From: Crotalaria pallida
Lineage: Eukaryota; Streptophyta; Magnoliopsida; Fabales; Fabaceae
Direction of reading: 5' to 3'
Assembly: GCA_037953625.1 (NCBI GenBank)
Contig: CM075651.1
Coordinates: 133,142,501 to 133,206,500, forward strand
DNA: 64,000 bases
In this document: piece by piece, positions 1-12,639 of the stretch
How the letters are laid out: every line of letters starts with the position of its first letter
How positions within the stretch are numbered: the stretch's first letter is position 1
Program-made: the position numbers and the translations under genes
Notes under the pieces: generated by a model
Told to the model about the DNA's origin: nothing
Database searches by the model: none
Seen by the model: only the letters and a program-made list of their open reading frames with translations

Positions 1-474
1 GTCGTATAACAAGGACTGGAGGGAGTATTAAACATCAGCATCTTGTTAAGACATCCACACACCTGCATATATTAGCGTATAATTGAACAGTATTACAATA
101 GGGATACAAGCCTGACTGAGCAATTTCTATTTTGTTCTATCACATTTGGCACTACCATACAATAACCATGTTAGCATCTTTAGAAACATATCTATGTGAC
201 ATTGCTTTCCAGGGTGCTGGTACTCCTTATAGATTAATTACCAAAAAAAAGCGACAATTTTACTCAACAAATCATATGATGAAACGACTTCCAAAGATGA
301 CCAACAATGATCAAGTCTTATCCCACTAATCGGGATTCGCTACATGAATCAAATGACAACATTGTGCTGGCCTCATAACTATAAGTATATAATATGAGTA
401 AAGTCTTCTTCATGCAACAATATTAAGCCACTGCAGCTATGTAGTATGTAGTGAGGGAAGGAGCGTTCTAAAAA

Positions 475-480
475 TTTATT
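475..480 (-). terminator. Candidate poly(A) signal of the hydrolase gene
   Basis: Read on the minus strand this is AATAAA, about 85 nt beyond the hydrolase stop codon, a usual spacing for a plant 3' UTR. It is a match by position and motif only. Nothing else is recognisable between here and the left edge of the window. Confidence 0.4.
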
Positions 481-564
481 TAGCTCTATCACCTGCTGGT
501 ATCCCAAATTTCAAATGCTCATTTACCTTCTCTGTTAGAGAATGGCATAAAAAATGTTCAACCT

Positions 565-3500
565 TCATACTTGTGAAACACATAGATTTAATTTCTTGGC
601 CTCTCTTTTACTTTGAACAAATTCAACAATTAATTTGACAACAGAATCTGGTCTTTCAACATGAGGAAGGTGGCCACAATTGGGTATTTGGCGTATAATT
701 GCGTCAGGTAATTCACAGTGAAGTTGCTGCAAGAGTTAAACAGTACAAATTTAACTTCAGATATAGTAATAGCATTGAATATTATTCCTTGGTAATCAAG
801 TAAAGTGAAACAATATAAGAGATAACTATAGTCCAATAAAAAATGTTATATCCTCCTAAGAAATCAGCCTCAAAATCTTTTTAACCATAAAAAAGTGGCA
901 TGTGTCACTTGAACTAACACATGTCAACTTCCTCTGGGTTAAAAGTGACACATGTCACTTTCGTATGGTTAGGAGGATCTTTAGGTTGATTTATTAGGAG
1001 GATATATCATTACTCCAATATCAGACTATTTTTAAATGAGTCTTTTAGATTTCTTGTTCATCACATGTTACTAAATAGTGATTCGGTAACTAACCACTGC
1101 AAGCCTATTGCTGATGATGCGGTCATTTTCGCCCCATATTATTAATGTTTTCTGCTTAACCTGTAAAACAAACTCAAAACATCATATTGAGAAGGAAATG
1201 AAGCTTCTGGAAATAAAAATGAAGTCTAAGGTGTGCACTCTACCCATACAAATATGTCGTAAATATGGACTAGAAACAATGCAAGGCAAAAAGGAAAATC
1301 ACACTGCCTTGCTCAAGACCAAGGGACTTTAAGAGTTGTGTACACATCAATCCATCCCACCCAATGGATTACGCTAGTAGGCTAGTGCTAACCGGTGTTG
1401 ACACTGTTTAAGAAATAAAAAAAAGAAGATAAGTTTGTATGAGGAATTGGTGTATATTTTTTATGGAAAAGTTGATACACTCAGTTCCTCAAAACAAACT
1501 TTCGCCCTGGTTAGCAAAGACCCTTTCAAGTATGCAAGCATGTTTTCTAACATGAACTAACTTTAGCATAGTTCATCTTTCTGAGCAAACCGGTACATCT
1601 GTGAAGCCCACTTTTTTCCCTAACTAGTTTTCCTAGGAAATAAGGGCATGTTCAAGTTGGGTCTGGTGGACAAGCGAATTTTGAAACGTGTTGTTAACTG
1701 TGATCAAAATAATGATGACAAAAAATGATCTGGTGTATGTGGCACTAAAATTCAAATAAGTCTTGAACATTGTGGACCACAGATAAGTGTGTCTTTGTCA
1801 AATAACTGTTCTTCTAAATTTTACTGATAAAACTCGGATTGAAAAATTCATGATAAGCATTTAAAATACGAAGAACTTCAAATGAAGAGTTGAAATTATA
1901 ACCGAGTACACCCCAAGCCTCATTGTTACAAAATAAGTTCAGTGGAGAACGGTATTAGATGACTTGTGCCACATGGAAATCTGAGAAGGTGTAATGAGTA
2001 TAGATATTCAAAGTATTCATCTGTATTAAAGGGGTTCTCTAGTCCAAATTCCATAAAAATATATTATAACAAATACAGCACTCATCAACTTGTAATGCTG
2101 CATATACCTTTCCTATTAGGGAAGCAACATTGTATCCACCACTAGTCATAAAATCCACGGTAGCATCATCCCACCAAGGCAGTAAACAATGCAAGCGTCC
2201 CACCTAAAAGGAAGATATGAAGACCGTTAGCACTCTTCATTCTTGAAACATTTTAAATGACAAAGTATACGAAGGCCATTGCATGAGAGGACTTCTGTAC
2301 ATAAATTTGGACAGCCATTATGAGATGCCTAGACAGGAAGTACACCAAAATGGCTATGTCCAATAAGAAAATGATTGATTGAGATGCTAGACACGTAATT
2401 TTAGTGTAATAGTAGTTTAAGAACTACTTTTCTTGGGTATCTATGCTACCTGCACACGGTAAGTAAGCACATTTACATGAAATATTGGACTCAAAACAAC
2501 AACATTTTTTATAACAAATAGTGGTATAAACTTGTTAGGACCCAACCAAGGACAGGGTGCTCAACCGTGTGATGCTGAGGTATCCAAGAGTGCATGAGCC
2601 AAATGGCTCATTTTGAAGCCAAAAATGCATAGAAGGTGTGTACAGCATGTTATGCAAAGAACACAGTAGTTATTGGATAAAGCTACTTACATTAGTCCTG
2701 TCAAGGGTGGTGCTGAACGATTTGGTAGTGGAGGCGGCAAAATAGTTGACATATAAGCGCAATGGAATGCTCTTCAGTAAATTAACCTGAATCAATAGAG
2801 TGACAGCGGTGAGTTGTAAACTTGTAACATGCATAATTTAAGCCCTCAACATCCTCGTACTTGATTGTAGTCTAATATATGATATTTTCCAATAAATTTT
2901 ATACCCTTTTAACTTAGTTTTTGTTTGATTTCTTTTGCAAATTAGTAAATTTTAGGTTGTTTTTAGGTTTAGTGTCAATACCATTGCTCTGGGTATTTCT
3001 ATGTGATTTCAGGTGAGTTTTGATGATTAAAGGAGAAAAGAAGAAAATAAAATCAAAATGAATCAACGAGATAGAAGATAGAAGATAGAAGATAGAAGAT
3101 AGAAGATTATAGATAGAAGGTAGAAGATTAGAGATAGAAGATTAAATCTGAAGACTCCTTTCTAGTTTTGGATCTATCTTTATCTTAATTAGATATAATA
3201 GATAAAATACTAATTTCCTGTTGGAGATAAGAAATTTAATCTTGTAATTTATTATTTATATATCTCCAATCCTTAGGATTAGTAACATATATAAAGAGCT
3301 AGAGATCATAGCATATCCTTCTTAGAGAGAGAACCACTACTCCTTCTTATTCATCAATTCTCATGTACTCCTTTGGTATTATGGATTCTATGAGTAGCTA
3401 ATTTTCCCATTGGGATTGAACACACCATCAAACTCATGTGTATTCGGGGATGTAATTGTACTTTTATTCATCTATTCAATTATTGGTATTTCTATTCTAC

Positions 3501-6500
3501 TCTTAATGTCTGCAATTATTTAATCAATATTTGCTTAATCTAGGTTTTTAGCTTTGACTGGAAAGTAGAGTTTTAAACTTGACTTGAATAGAAATACTTG
3601 GTTTATTGTTATGCTAGGAATAGATAATAATAGATCAATTGCTTTTAATGCTTGATTTTAATGCTGGTAATCTTTTGAATGTGCAAGAAATTGACATTCA
3701 AGGGAATTATCTTAGAATTTTATATGCAAGGAATTGATATAATTGAATTTAGTGCATTGCATCAATAATTATTTAGTGAATAAAAGTATTTATCACTGAA
3801 TTACCAACGAGTGCGATCGGTAAGGTTCAATCCCCGTTTTCCCCATCAATTCAATCACTGTTTTATTGTTTTTATTTAATTCAAGTTATTTTCATTGTTT
3901 TTATTTATTTCAAGTTATTTCTATTAGTTTCATAATTATTTTAATTCACAAATTAATTTAGAATTACTTACTTTTTACACACACTTAATTAAATTGATTA
4001 TTAGAGAATTAATAGAACCACCAATTCCCTGTAAATCGATACTCTCTTCTGTTGTATACAAGTTATGTTCTAGTGTTAATCGGACTACACAACAATAAAA
4101 TCTTGTTAGAGGGAAGAAAGTTATCCCGGACGGCTTAAGCTACCGGATTTAACAGAGAAATTTTCTACCAAATTCTTCTAATTTATTAAACATCAAGTTT
4201 CCATTCAATGATTTGAAAATAAGTAACTCAGGGCATTCGGATGCTTCCATCTTCCCATAAAAAAAGAAATGATAACTAGGAAAAATAAACGTTTGTTTCT
4301 TAATTCTACCCTTCTTAATTGGACGGGAAGATGGACTAATGAAAATCAAATCTAATAAGCATCAATAGATTACTAATATAGAACATAATCAGAAAATGTG
4401 TGTTATATAAGACTACCAGAGCAAAGACACCATATGCACAAATATTGTCTAATTGAACTCCTGTTCCAATAAAATATTGTTTCATTTAAACAAGAAAGAA
4501 AGAAAATTTATCCTGACAATAATATTAGTGCACCGGAAGTTAAAGAAGTGAACAAAAGATATGTTTGAATAAGGATGATGCTACTAAAGCTTAGAAAAAA
4601 AGATGGTTCTAATATTTAGTTAAATTTTTCATCCATGCAGTAAGTTCTGGAATAAATCCAACAGTTCCTTACTCTCGGTCAAAAGGTGTAGGCTAATCAA
4701 TAAACTAGACTTATGGGCTCATGAGATTACAGGTATAATAACACCAACTGATATAAACCAATTAACCAACAAAAGAGATGCCATTTCCAAAAGCCAAATA
4801 TCACATCTAGAAATTCCAGACTTCTCCATGGGGGGTTACCGAAATAAGTTTATGGATGATTAAATATACAAACTAATTTATCCAGCAAGAGAACACTGGC
4901 ATAATTACTGGACATGATGATTTTTGCCTAGATAATTGCAAGTGATATGTGCTCAAGGTTTTAATAAGATAGAGAGATACTCACCCCGGCATAAGCTACA
5001 GTTCTAGGTAAGGTTGCTAGGTTTCCTATTCCTTTAGCATATACACTAGCATCAATCAAAACAAGCTTTTCCACCTGAAAAAAAGAGCTGCAAATAAATT
5101 ATCAAAGCACACCAAAGTGTTGTAATGAATAATTTAATTGGCATTGAATTTTCCTGCAAATTGGTTGTGTGGATGTTTGCAAGTTAAATTATTGGATGGC
5201 ACATACAGCTTCAGGATAGTTGACAGCAAAGTCAATGGCCACAGCAGAGCCAAGGCTTGGTCCAACCAATATCATTGGCCTTTTGATGTAGGACTTCCAA
5301 AACTGTTGTAGATAAATCCAAATCAGCCTCAACAAAGTGTGCAACAAAAAGAGGTGTGGTAAGAAATTAATTGACCAAAGGCAAACAATATAATAAGTGA
5401 AGTAGATTTTTCAGACTTATATAGCGTGACATATTTGTCACACAGAAACTAAATTTTCAGCTTTGGTTAAGACTAGGGGATACAAGAGATACACTAACCA
5501 ATACATAAGTACCTGATAGAAATGATTGCGCTTTGATACCACATCACAAGGAGGAAGTTTTTCTGATGGATAAAAGAAGAGAACGTTAAGAAAGCATGCT
5601 AAAAATCTTGCAAAAAAGGGGGAAAGGACTAACATTCAATAGGCAAAGTAATAAAACAAACCTAAATCAGAGAAACCCCAACCAAGAATATCAATGGCCC
5701 AGGTCTCGAAACCCGATTCCTCAAGCAATGGATATGCATATCTCCATTCTAAACATGAGCTGAATATTAAGAATGTGTGAAATTCAGGGACTACATTTGA
5801 GCATAAAATGTATAAACTAAGTTAGTTGCATATTGTAAGCACCTGTCAAAACCATGGAGAAGAACAACAGGAGTTTCCTTGCTCTGCATCATTGGCTTAA
5901 CACAACTACTCATGATGGGATTTTCTGAGAACCTAACCTAATAGAGTCATGAGGAATTGATAAGATATTTATAAGCGACTGTGTTCGATGACTACAAGCA
6001 CAACTCAAATATTGAACAATTTTTTGCAAGTAAACAAGCAAATTTGGAAGATAAATTGTATTTTGGTGGAATAGGCTATGAAACTTAGTTCAAAAATGTT
6101 AGCGGTAAATGGAATCTTCATTCGCAGGCTTGGGAAATTAGGCCTAGTTACACAATTTCACACTTCAATAATCAATTGGCACAAAGGCAGTTTAGAGCTC
6201 TTAATCATCCTAGAAAGTTAAATGATTGCATGATGACCTTTTCTCCAATGGATTTTGTTTTTTGTTAATTATGCCTAATAATAGTGATAACCCTGATATC
6301 ACAGTTGAACTAGAGAAAATAAAATTGATCTCCATGCTGTTATTAGTATCAATTCTTCTTGTTTGGAAAACCACACCTACTTCCCTTGCTTTGTTATTTA
6401 TAGAGAATTTACAGTGACCTTCATAGTTTGACTTCGGTGCACTCGTCATACTCTTACTTCAACAGTTACACTCACCTCCCTTAATAGAGGTCCATGTAAA

Positions 6501-8207
6501 CTTCTAGAGAGGTTAGTTTAATTTCATATATAATGCTAGATGTAATTAAATCAAACTTTAGGGGAGATCAATGAAATTCTTCCAACAAGGAAACTAAGGG
6601 TGTGTCTGGATAAGGGATTTGCAATTCCCAGAGGTTTCAAAGCATTTTAAGTCTTTCCAAGGTAGGATATGGAGGTTAGGTAAGAAGAGATAATTTGGAA
6701 AGTGCTGAGATTAGAGGTCATGGGAAGATTTCAAAATTCTTCCTCCTATTGTGTAATTTTGAAACCCTCCATCAACCTCTAATCTCAACATTCACCGAAT
6801 CATCTCTTCTTACTCCACCTTTATGCTCGCTACTTTGAATTAACTTGAATCCTTGAAATTTCTGGCAATTACAAATCTCTTATCCAAACACACACCAAGG
6901 GAACCATGTTTTTTGTATGAATTAGAGGGTATATGTGTAATTTCCAAAATAAAGAAAGGTGATTGTGTTGAGGAAATAATTTTCCACACAAAAAAAAGAT
7001 TTTGGTTTATTAAGTGTTCACCTCGTATGAAGAGGTACAAAACATTTTAGCATGGTTGTGAACCATGGAGAAGGAGAACTATAGGCCCACAAAAAGTTGG
7101 TTGAAAAAGATTCTACTATTTTTCAATAAAAGTCCTTGTGGTCCTAATAAAAGGAAATCCTCCAAGTGACAGATGAGGGTGATTTGTGGGGAGCAAGAAA
7201 TTGAAGAAGGAGGTGGTGGTGCAGCATAGGGGAAGGGATCAAACTCTTTCCTCTATCCACCTTGCTCTATTGACCATTTGAGCTTAAACCTATGAACAAT
7301 TGAAATCAATTTAACTCTAAAGAACCGTCACAATAAATAGCCAACCACTTTTGTGCCATAGCCAAATAGGAGTAATTTGCCATAACTTTTTATAAATTCA
7401 AACAATCACTAGCTTGTAACCCAAAAAAAAAAAAAAAAAAAAAAAACCCTCTAGCTCTCTAAATCAAGTTCTCCTAAACAATTTTTCAAGTGACAATGAT
7501 TAATAGAAACTAAATCAAATCTCACTTCACATCCCTGAATGCATCTTAGGTGCACCCTTGAGATTGTCCAGGGAGGGACTCAGTCTCAGTTGCACCCAAG
7601 AATACCATTGCCCACAAGATAAAACATGAACTTTGCATTCAAAAATGATATAATATATCTTTCAAAAAAAAAAAAGTGATATAATATATTAAAAAAACTA
7701 AAATGCACATTCTAATGCGCACTTTCCACCTTTTAATCTCTAAACCAGTGTCTAAAGGTAGCTCTAAAGAAATTTAATTAAAAAAAAAATCTCACAAGGC
7801 TTTCAACATTTCCATTATTCATGGAAGCTAAGGAAGTGTAAAAAGACACCAAACAGAAATAAACATAGAGAGTCAACAAGGAGAACAACCCCACAAAATG
7901 TAATAACTAAACTAGTAACATAAAATTCAGAGAATGGTTAAAAGGAAGGAAAAACAAAAAATAAAAGAAAGAAATGATTTTTGGTTGGTTTTGTTTTGTT
8001 TACGGGAACAGGAAGTCTCTGAATCCGCATAGCAAGTTTTCGAGCAAAAGGGTCTTGGATACTCTCAACTTCCTTTGGAAGAAAAGAAGGGAAGCCGTCA
8101 GCCACAGCCTTGAAAGACGTGAGTTTCCTACTACATGAAGAAGATATCACGGGAAGTCTCCCAGAACCACCAAGAGGAGAAGACAGAGAAAACAACATCA
8201 TCATCAT
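565..8207 (-). CDS. Alpha/beta hydrolase fold protein, probably plastid-targeted (10 exons, 350 aa)
   Basis: Coding exons, 5' to 3' on the minus strand: 8207-8004, 5937-5843, 5759-5662, 5562-5513, 5302-5207, 5074-4985, 2786-2691, 2203-2108, 1160-1095, 726-565. Every junction keeps the frame and uses GT-AG; the sum is 1053 nt. The Ser/hydroxyl-rich first 35 or so residues resemble a transit peptide. The oxyanion strand is LLHGFD (about 94-99). The nucleophile elbow is GPSLG with Ser165. The acid is Asp288 in WGENDR, and the catalytic His316 lies in NCGHLPHVE, so the triad is complete. Length fits plant plastid alpha/beta hydrolases with an FPSFLPKEV leader. The substrate cannot be told from the sequence. 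The gene starts with four Met codons, so the exact start is ambiguous by up to three residues. Introns 1 (2.1 kb) and 6 (2.2 kb) are swollen by repeats. The neighbours give no functional clue. Confidence 0.88.
848..1006. mobile_element. Fold-back MITE in hydrolase intron 9
   Basis: The two halves are inverted copies: the left side starts TATATCCTCCTAAGAAATCA and the right side, reverse-complemented, starts TATATCCTCCTAATAAATCA. Both continue through a shared GACATGTGTCACTT-like core. The arms are about 65 bp around a short loop. It lies wholly in the intron between the last two coding exons. The family is not recognised. Confidence 0.6.
2885..4110. repeat. LTR-like remnant and heptanucleotide repeat in hydrolase intron 6
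   Basis: This intron block has no coding potential. It holds a run of about five copies of a 7-bp unit (GATAGAA) at 3069-3107. The following text resembles a plant LTR: a start-site-like segment near 3290-3330, then a CCCTGTAAATCGATACTC segment near 4028 of the kind seen close to LTR ends. No target duplication or second LTR was found, so a solo LTR is only a suggestion. Confidence 0.35.
6598..6897. mobile_element. hAT-like MITE in hydrolase intron 1
   Basis: Inverted ends: left GGTGTGTCTGGATAAGGG, right (reverse complement) GGTGTGTGTTTGGATAAGAG, each followed by ATTTGCAATT- or ATTTGTAATT-like text. Length is about 300 bp. Ends of the GGGTGTGTTTGG type are common in hAT-derived MITEs of dicots. 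I could not fix a clean 8-bp target duplication. The 26-nt poly(A) run at 7421-7446, further upstream in the same intron, is separate. Confidence 0.55.
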
Positions 8208-8429
8208 GTTTATTTATTTTTTTCTGAACACAAGTGACTAAAGCAAAGACAGTAATGCAGTTTCTCTATAGGCTCTTACAGCATGGGGAAAAGAGAAGAT
8301 CAGGGAAGTTAATACTCCTATACAACTTATACAACTTGTCTGAGTGAGTACAAAATATACGGTATGCTTAGGAATACTATTTTGGTCTTATTTATAGCCA
8401 TTCATTTTAGTTTTTAACAGAGGTAAATA

Positions 8430-8720
8430 CTCCTTCTGGTCCTATATATAGGTCACCTTCTAGAAGAAATCTTTGATCCTATATATAAGTCACTTTATAT
8501 TTTCTATGCATCATTAATTGTTTTTTCTCTTTTTTGCCCTTATTAAATGTTTTGACTAACTATGTTTTTTTGCTATTCATTAATGAATGTGAACTTTCCA
8601 AGAAAGTGGAGGGGTAAAATCGTAATGTTACAATATTTCTCATAAAATTCACAAAACTAACTATTTTCCTTGATCCGGGGAATACGGTTAAGTATGCCCT
8701 ATATATAGGACCGGAAGGAG
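8430..8720. mobile_element. Stowaway-like MITE (291 bp)
   Basis: Starts CTCCTTCTGGTCCTATATAT and ends with its imperfect inverse (ATATATAGGACCGGAAGGAG), flanked by TA on both sides as expected for Tc1/mariner-derived Stowaway MITEs. It sits just upstream of the hydrolase start codon (222 bp away), so it may lie in or near the promoter. Confidence 0.8.
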
Positions 8721-9779
8721 TATTACTCCTGAAGTATTTTTTAAATAACTTTTTTTAATGGAAATGTGTATTTTATTTATAGATCAGAAACAGTATAAGT
8801 AATGACAAACATGATAATTACAAGTACAAAATACTTTACACTAATAATAGTTAAAGGGAAAACAAAATACACTGCAACAACAAACTCTTCTCTTCAATGT
8901 GAACGTGGTTCATCAGCAACTGACAAAACCGGACTCTAACAGGAGATTCAATGTCCTTTAATTCCAAGATAACAATCTCATTGATGCTCGCAGGCCCCAC
9001 CCAGGGCAGGGGCAATAGGGTGCCCGCCTTGGGCCCAAGAAATTAAGGGGCCCCATTTTTTTTTAGTACTTTCTCATCTTAAACAAAATTATTACTCCTC
9101 TTAACTGCTTATTCATTTCTACATTTGCAGCAAGAAGGGGCCCTTCAACTTCAATTTGTGCCTATTTTTATTAGGCTTTTGAACTTCCGCTAGTTCCACT
9201 CACATACACGGATGTGAGAACTGAGAAGCATCCTTTAATACTTATTTGAAGTTGAGAAGCATCCTTTAATACTTATTTGAAGTCATAATCGTAGTGTGGA
9301 AGCCCTTTCTCAATATTTGTTCCGAATAAATAGTCATTTGTTTCGAATAAATAGCTTATGCACAAAAAATGAGAAAAAAACTCAATTACTAAAACGGTAC
9401 TTTTCACGGTCTAAAAAAAAAGCCTATTATTGATTTTTTTTTATTGCTGCTATTTTGAAAGTTACTTGTGAAAACTTGCAAAAGTCAAAAAGTTAAAGAG
9501 ACATACATTTAATGGTTTGTCTAATACATCAACCAATTATCAAAATAACTAATTTAATGCATTTTGCATTAATCAACCAATCACAATACAAAGTTTACAA
9601 GTTGTAAATCCTATTTTGAAAATTAGGGGAAATCCTAATTTTTTCATCAAATATTTTTTAAATAACTTAAAGTAGGTAAAAAATATTGGAAAATGTATTT
9701 TTGAGATTTTTGAGAGAAGAATAAATACTAATTTATGATTACTTTTCATCTTAAAGTAACCTTACCCTAATAAATAGTA
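8721..9779. other. Spacer without a recognisable gene
   Basis: AT-rich spacer. A GC-rich patch near 9000-9060 (GGGCCCC motifs) and its partner near 9136-9142 look like debris of an unidentified element. At about 9221-9285 a 33-bp segment (GAGAAGCATCCTTTAATACT...) is duplicated directly in tandem. No open frame of note. Confidence 0.5.
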
Positions 9780-10051
9780 CTCCCTCTGGTCCTATATATA
9801 AGCCTCATTTGAAGACTTTTTTTTGTCCTTAATATAAGCTCAATTTCCAATTTCTAATAACAATAATTACTTCTTTTTTACAAATATCTCTATTTACTAA
9901 ATACTTTTTAGATTTCCAATCATAATTATAGAGGTACTTTTGAAAAAGTACACCAAATATTTACATTTCCAATATCACTAACAATACTAAATAACTTTTT
10001 CAAGGGGTGTGAAAATTGGTCAAAGAGACTTATAATAAGAACTTGAGGGAG
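9780..10051. mobile_element. Stowaway-like MITE (272 bp)
   Basis: Begins CTCCCTCTGGTCCTATATAT, ends GACTTATAATAAGAACTTGAGGGAG and is flanked by TA at both ends. The internal text (TTCCAATAACAATAATTACTT-like) is shared with the other 'GGTCCTATATATAAG' MITEs of this window. Confidence 0.75.
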
Positions 10052-10066
10052 TAATATTTATTGTTT

Positions 10067-10396
10067 CTCATCTTCATTATAAGTTTTTTTTACCAATTAT
10101 ATATATATTTTTTAAATTAGATAAAATGGTTATTTAAATTGAAATTGTAAATTTTTAATGTATATTTTCAAATCCATCTTTTTAATTCTCTCTCCACATA
10201 ATTGGTGTTTCTTTAAATTTTTAATCAATAAATAAGAGAGAAAACATTCATTACTTAGTCTTTTATTTTTCACCATAAATAATTGAAGAGTGACTTTCAC
10301 ATTTAACAGGGATAGTTTTGAACAATTTTGAAAAAGAGACTTATATTTATGACCAAAAAATTGATCAAAGAGACTTATAATAAGGATTAGAATGAG
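10067..10396. mobile_element. Stowaway-like MITE, degraded
   Basis: The right end (GACTTATAATAAGGATTAGAATGAG followed by TA) is a diverged copy of the end of the neighbouring MITE. The left end (CTCATCTTCATTATAAG) is its inverse. The two elements sit head to tail with about 15 bp between them. Confidence 0.5.
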
Positions 10397-10759
10397 TAAT
10401 TAATATTTTTTACAAATGTTTTTATTTAATTAATATTTTTTATTGTTCCAATAATAATTACTGTATATGGGTGGTTTTAAAAATAATATATCAAATTTTC
10501 ACATTTCCAATGACATTAAAAAAATTTAATTATCTTTCGTAATAGAAATAAAAAGAAATCCTAAAAGAGTCTAACATATAAAACCAGAGAGAATAATACT
10601 CTACCATATCGTTACTATAGATAAAAGATCATATTCACCTATATTATAAAGATCAAGAAGTAGTTACATTTCTTGAAATTAATTTTAAAAATGTAACTTT
10701 AGCATTACAGTTTTACTCTCTCAATTTTTATTAAAATTTCATAAATGTATTGTTTCATA

Positions 10760-10790
10760 CTAGGAAAATTGCCCGTGCGATGCACGGGTC
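10760..10790 (-). mobile_element. Helitron-like 3' terminus (minus strand)
   Basis: On the minus strand a perfect hairpin, CCCGTGC-ATC-GCACGGG (10772-10788), is followed 8 nt later by CTAG and then by T. Plant Helitrons end in a short GC-rich hairpin just before CTRR and insert before a T. The element would extend to higher coordinates. Its 5' TC end was not located. Confidence 0.55.
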
Positions 10791-10861
10791 TTAAATTTTG
10801 CTATCCTTTCATTTTTTTTAAGGGCTTTCCATTTGTTCAAACATTAAACAATAATTTTATT

Positions 10862-12135
10862 TCCATGTGATTGAATAAATTGAAATGATAAATTGAAAGG
10901 AAGACTTTCATGATCAACATATTATAAAAAAAGAAATATTGAGAAGAAATATTGTGTTAAAGATTAACACAATATTGAAAAGAAATATTATTATACACAC
11001 ACATTTACAATTATTTGGGCATTAAAGAAATAATTTAAAGCAAGAAAGAGGATTCGTGTCAGCATCCATAATTGGGTAAAAATGCCAACAACTTTCATGT
11101 TACAATTTACAACAACTTTTGTGAGGCAACTTGAAGCATTTTGATACCCCAAAAAATTAATAATAATTGAAATGATCAAGGTAATATATTTAATCAAAAA
11201 TTTAAATGATAAATTGGAAGGAAGGCTTTCATGATCAACATATTATAAAAAAATAAATATTGAGAAGAAATATTGTGTTAAAGATCAACGCAATATTGAA
11301 AAGAATTTAACTTATTTCTTAACATTCTTTGATCTTCTTTTGTGCACCATCAAGTCTTAAGTCCCTGTATTAAGAAATGTTTGAGCAAAATTCAAACACT
11401 TAAAAATACCAAAAAAAAATGAAAAAGCTTTCTAGCTACCAATTAAAAAAAAATAAGGAAATAAGGAAATAAGGAAATAATGTTTATGACAAATAAGGAA
11501 ATAAAATATACTTAATAAGGAAATAATTTCAGTTGAAATGAAGACTTTCCACCAATTTAAAAAATAAAAAAAAAATACTAACTGTTCATATGCTCAAACA
11601 ACCAAGGTTTCCTTCTTTATACTTTTTTTTTGCAAGTGGCATTTTGATACCAAAAATTAAAAAAAAAAATTCTCATTGAAAGACGAAAGGCCGGTAACAA
11701 ATAAGCTTTAAATAGAAAACAAAATGACCAAGCATTTATATATATATGCACATTGTAGAGGCCTAGAGGGGCAGGAAATGTACGATGGTGCACATAGTAG
11801 CTTTGATAAAATAAAAAATTTGCATAATAATCTGATGGACTACCTTGTAAGTTTGGTCACCAAAGAAGTTAATTTCATTGAAATCATCAAGATAATATGT
11901 TTAAAAAAAATTTAAATGATAAATTGAAAGGAAGGCTTTCATGATCAACGTAATATAAAAAAAGAAATATTGAGAAGAAATATTGTGTTAAAGATCAACG
12001 CAATATTGAAAAGAATTTCACTTACTTCTTCACATTCTTTGATCTTCTTTTGTGCACCATCAAATCTCAAGTCTCTGTATTAAGAAATGTTTGAGCAAAA
12101 TTCAAACACTTAAAAATACCAAAAAAAATGGAAAA
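10862..12135. repeat. Direct repeats (three copies, two of them 710 bp apart)
   Basis: A block containing GATAAATTGAAAGGAAG, ATGATCAAC and GAAATATTGTGTTAAAGAT occurs at about 10862-10995, 11167-11425 and 11877-12135. The second and third copies are long (about 255 bp), closely similar and exactly 710 bp apart. They share a downstream segment with CTTTGATCTTCTTTTGTGC. The copies probably lie inside the Helitron-like element ending at 10760. Confidence 0.65.
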
Positions 12136-12360
12136 AATACTAATTGAAAGGAAGACTTTCTACCAATTAAAAAAAATTATTAACTGTTCATATATTTAAT
12201 GTAACCTTGTCACTTTTCAAGCTTTCCATGACTATCAATTGTAAGCGGTCAGAATAGCATTTGTTGCATCGCACATTGAAAGGAAATAATGAAAAATACT
12301 AATTGTTTCAATTGTAAGCAGTCATAAAATGAAAGGAAAATGAAAAGATTAAAAATATAT

Positions 12361-12475
12361 GGACGAATGTGATTTACTTGCAATGGATGGCTAGGATTAG
12401 AATGAAATTTAGGAGGAATATGAACGGATGTGATTTATTTGCAATGGATGGCTAGGATTAGAAACAAATTTGGAG
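12361..12475. repeat. 62-bp tandem duplication
   Basis: The phrase ATGTGATTTA(C/T)TTGCAATGG plus the following GATGGCTAGGATTAGAA occurs twice with a 62-bp period. It belongs to the same repeat-rich block as the direct repeats to its left. Confidence 0.6.
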
Positions 12476-12639
12476 GAAAAAATTATCATGAAGCTAGGGA
12501 AAGTAAAAAATACCCCTCAACTTCACATATTTTAATATATGTTGATTAGTGAACAAACAATCAATAAAACAAAAGAACAATAAAATGATTTATATAAACA
12601 AGACCGAAAAATTCTTTTAGAATGTCACTTATAAATAAA

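Noticed and set aside
6210..7050. Several short frames on both strands within hydrolase intron 1
   Set aside because: They overlap the hAT-like MITE and intron sequence; the exons on either side join in frame without them.
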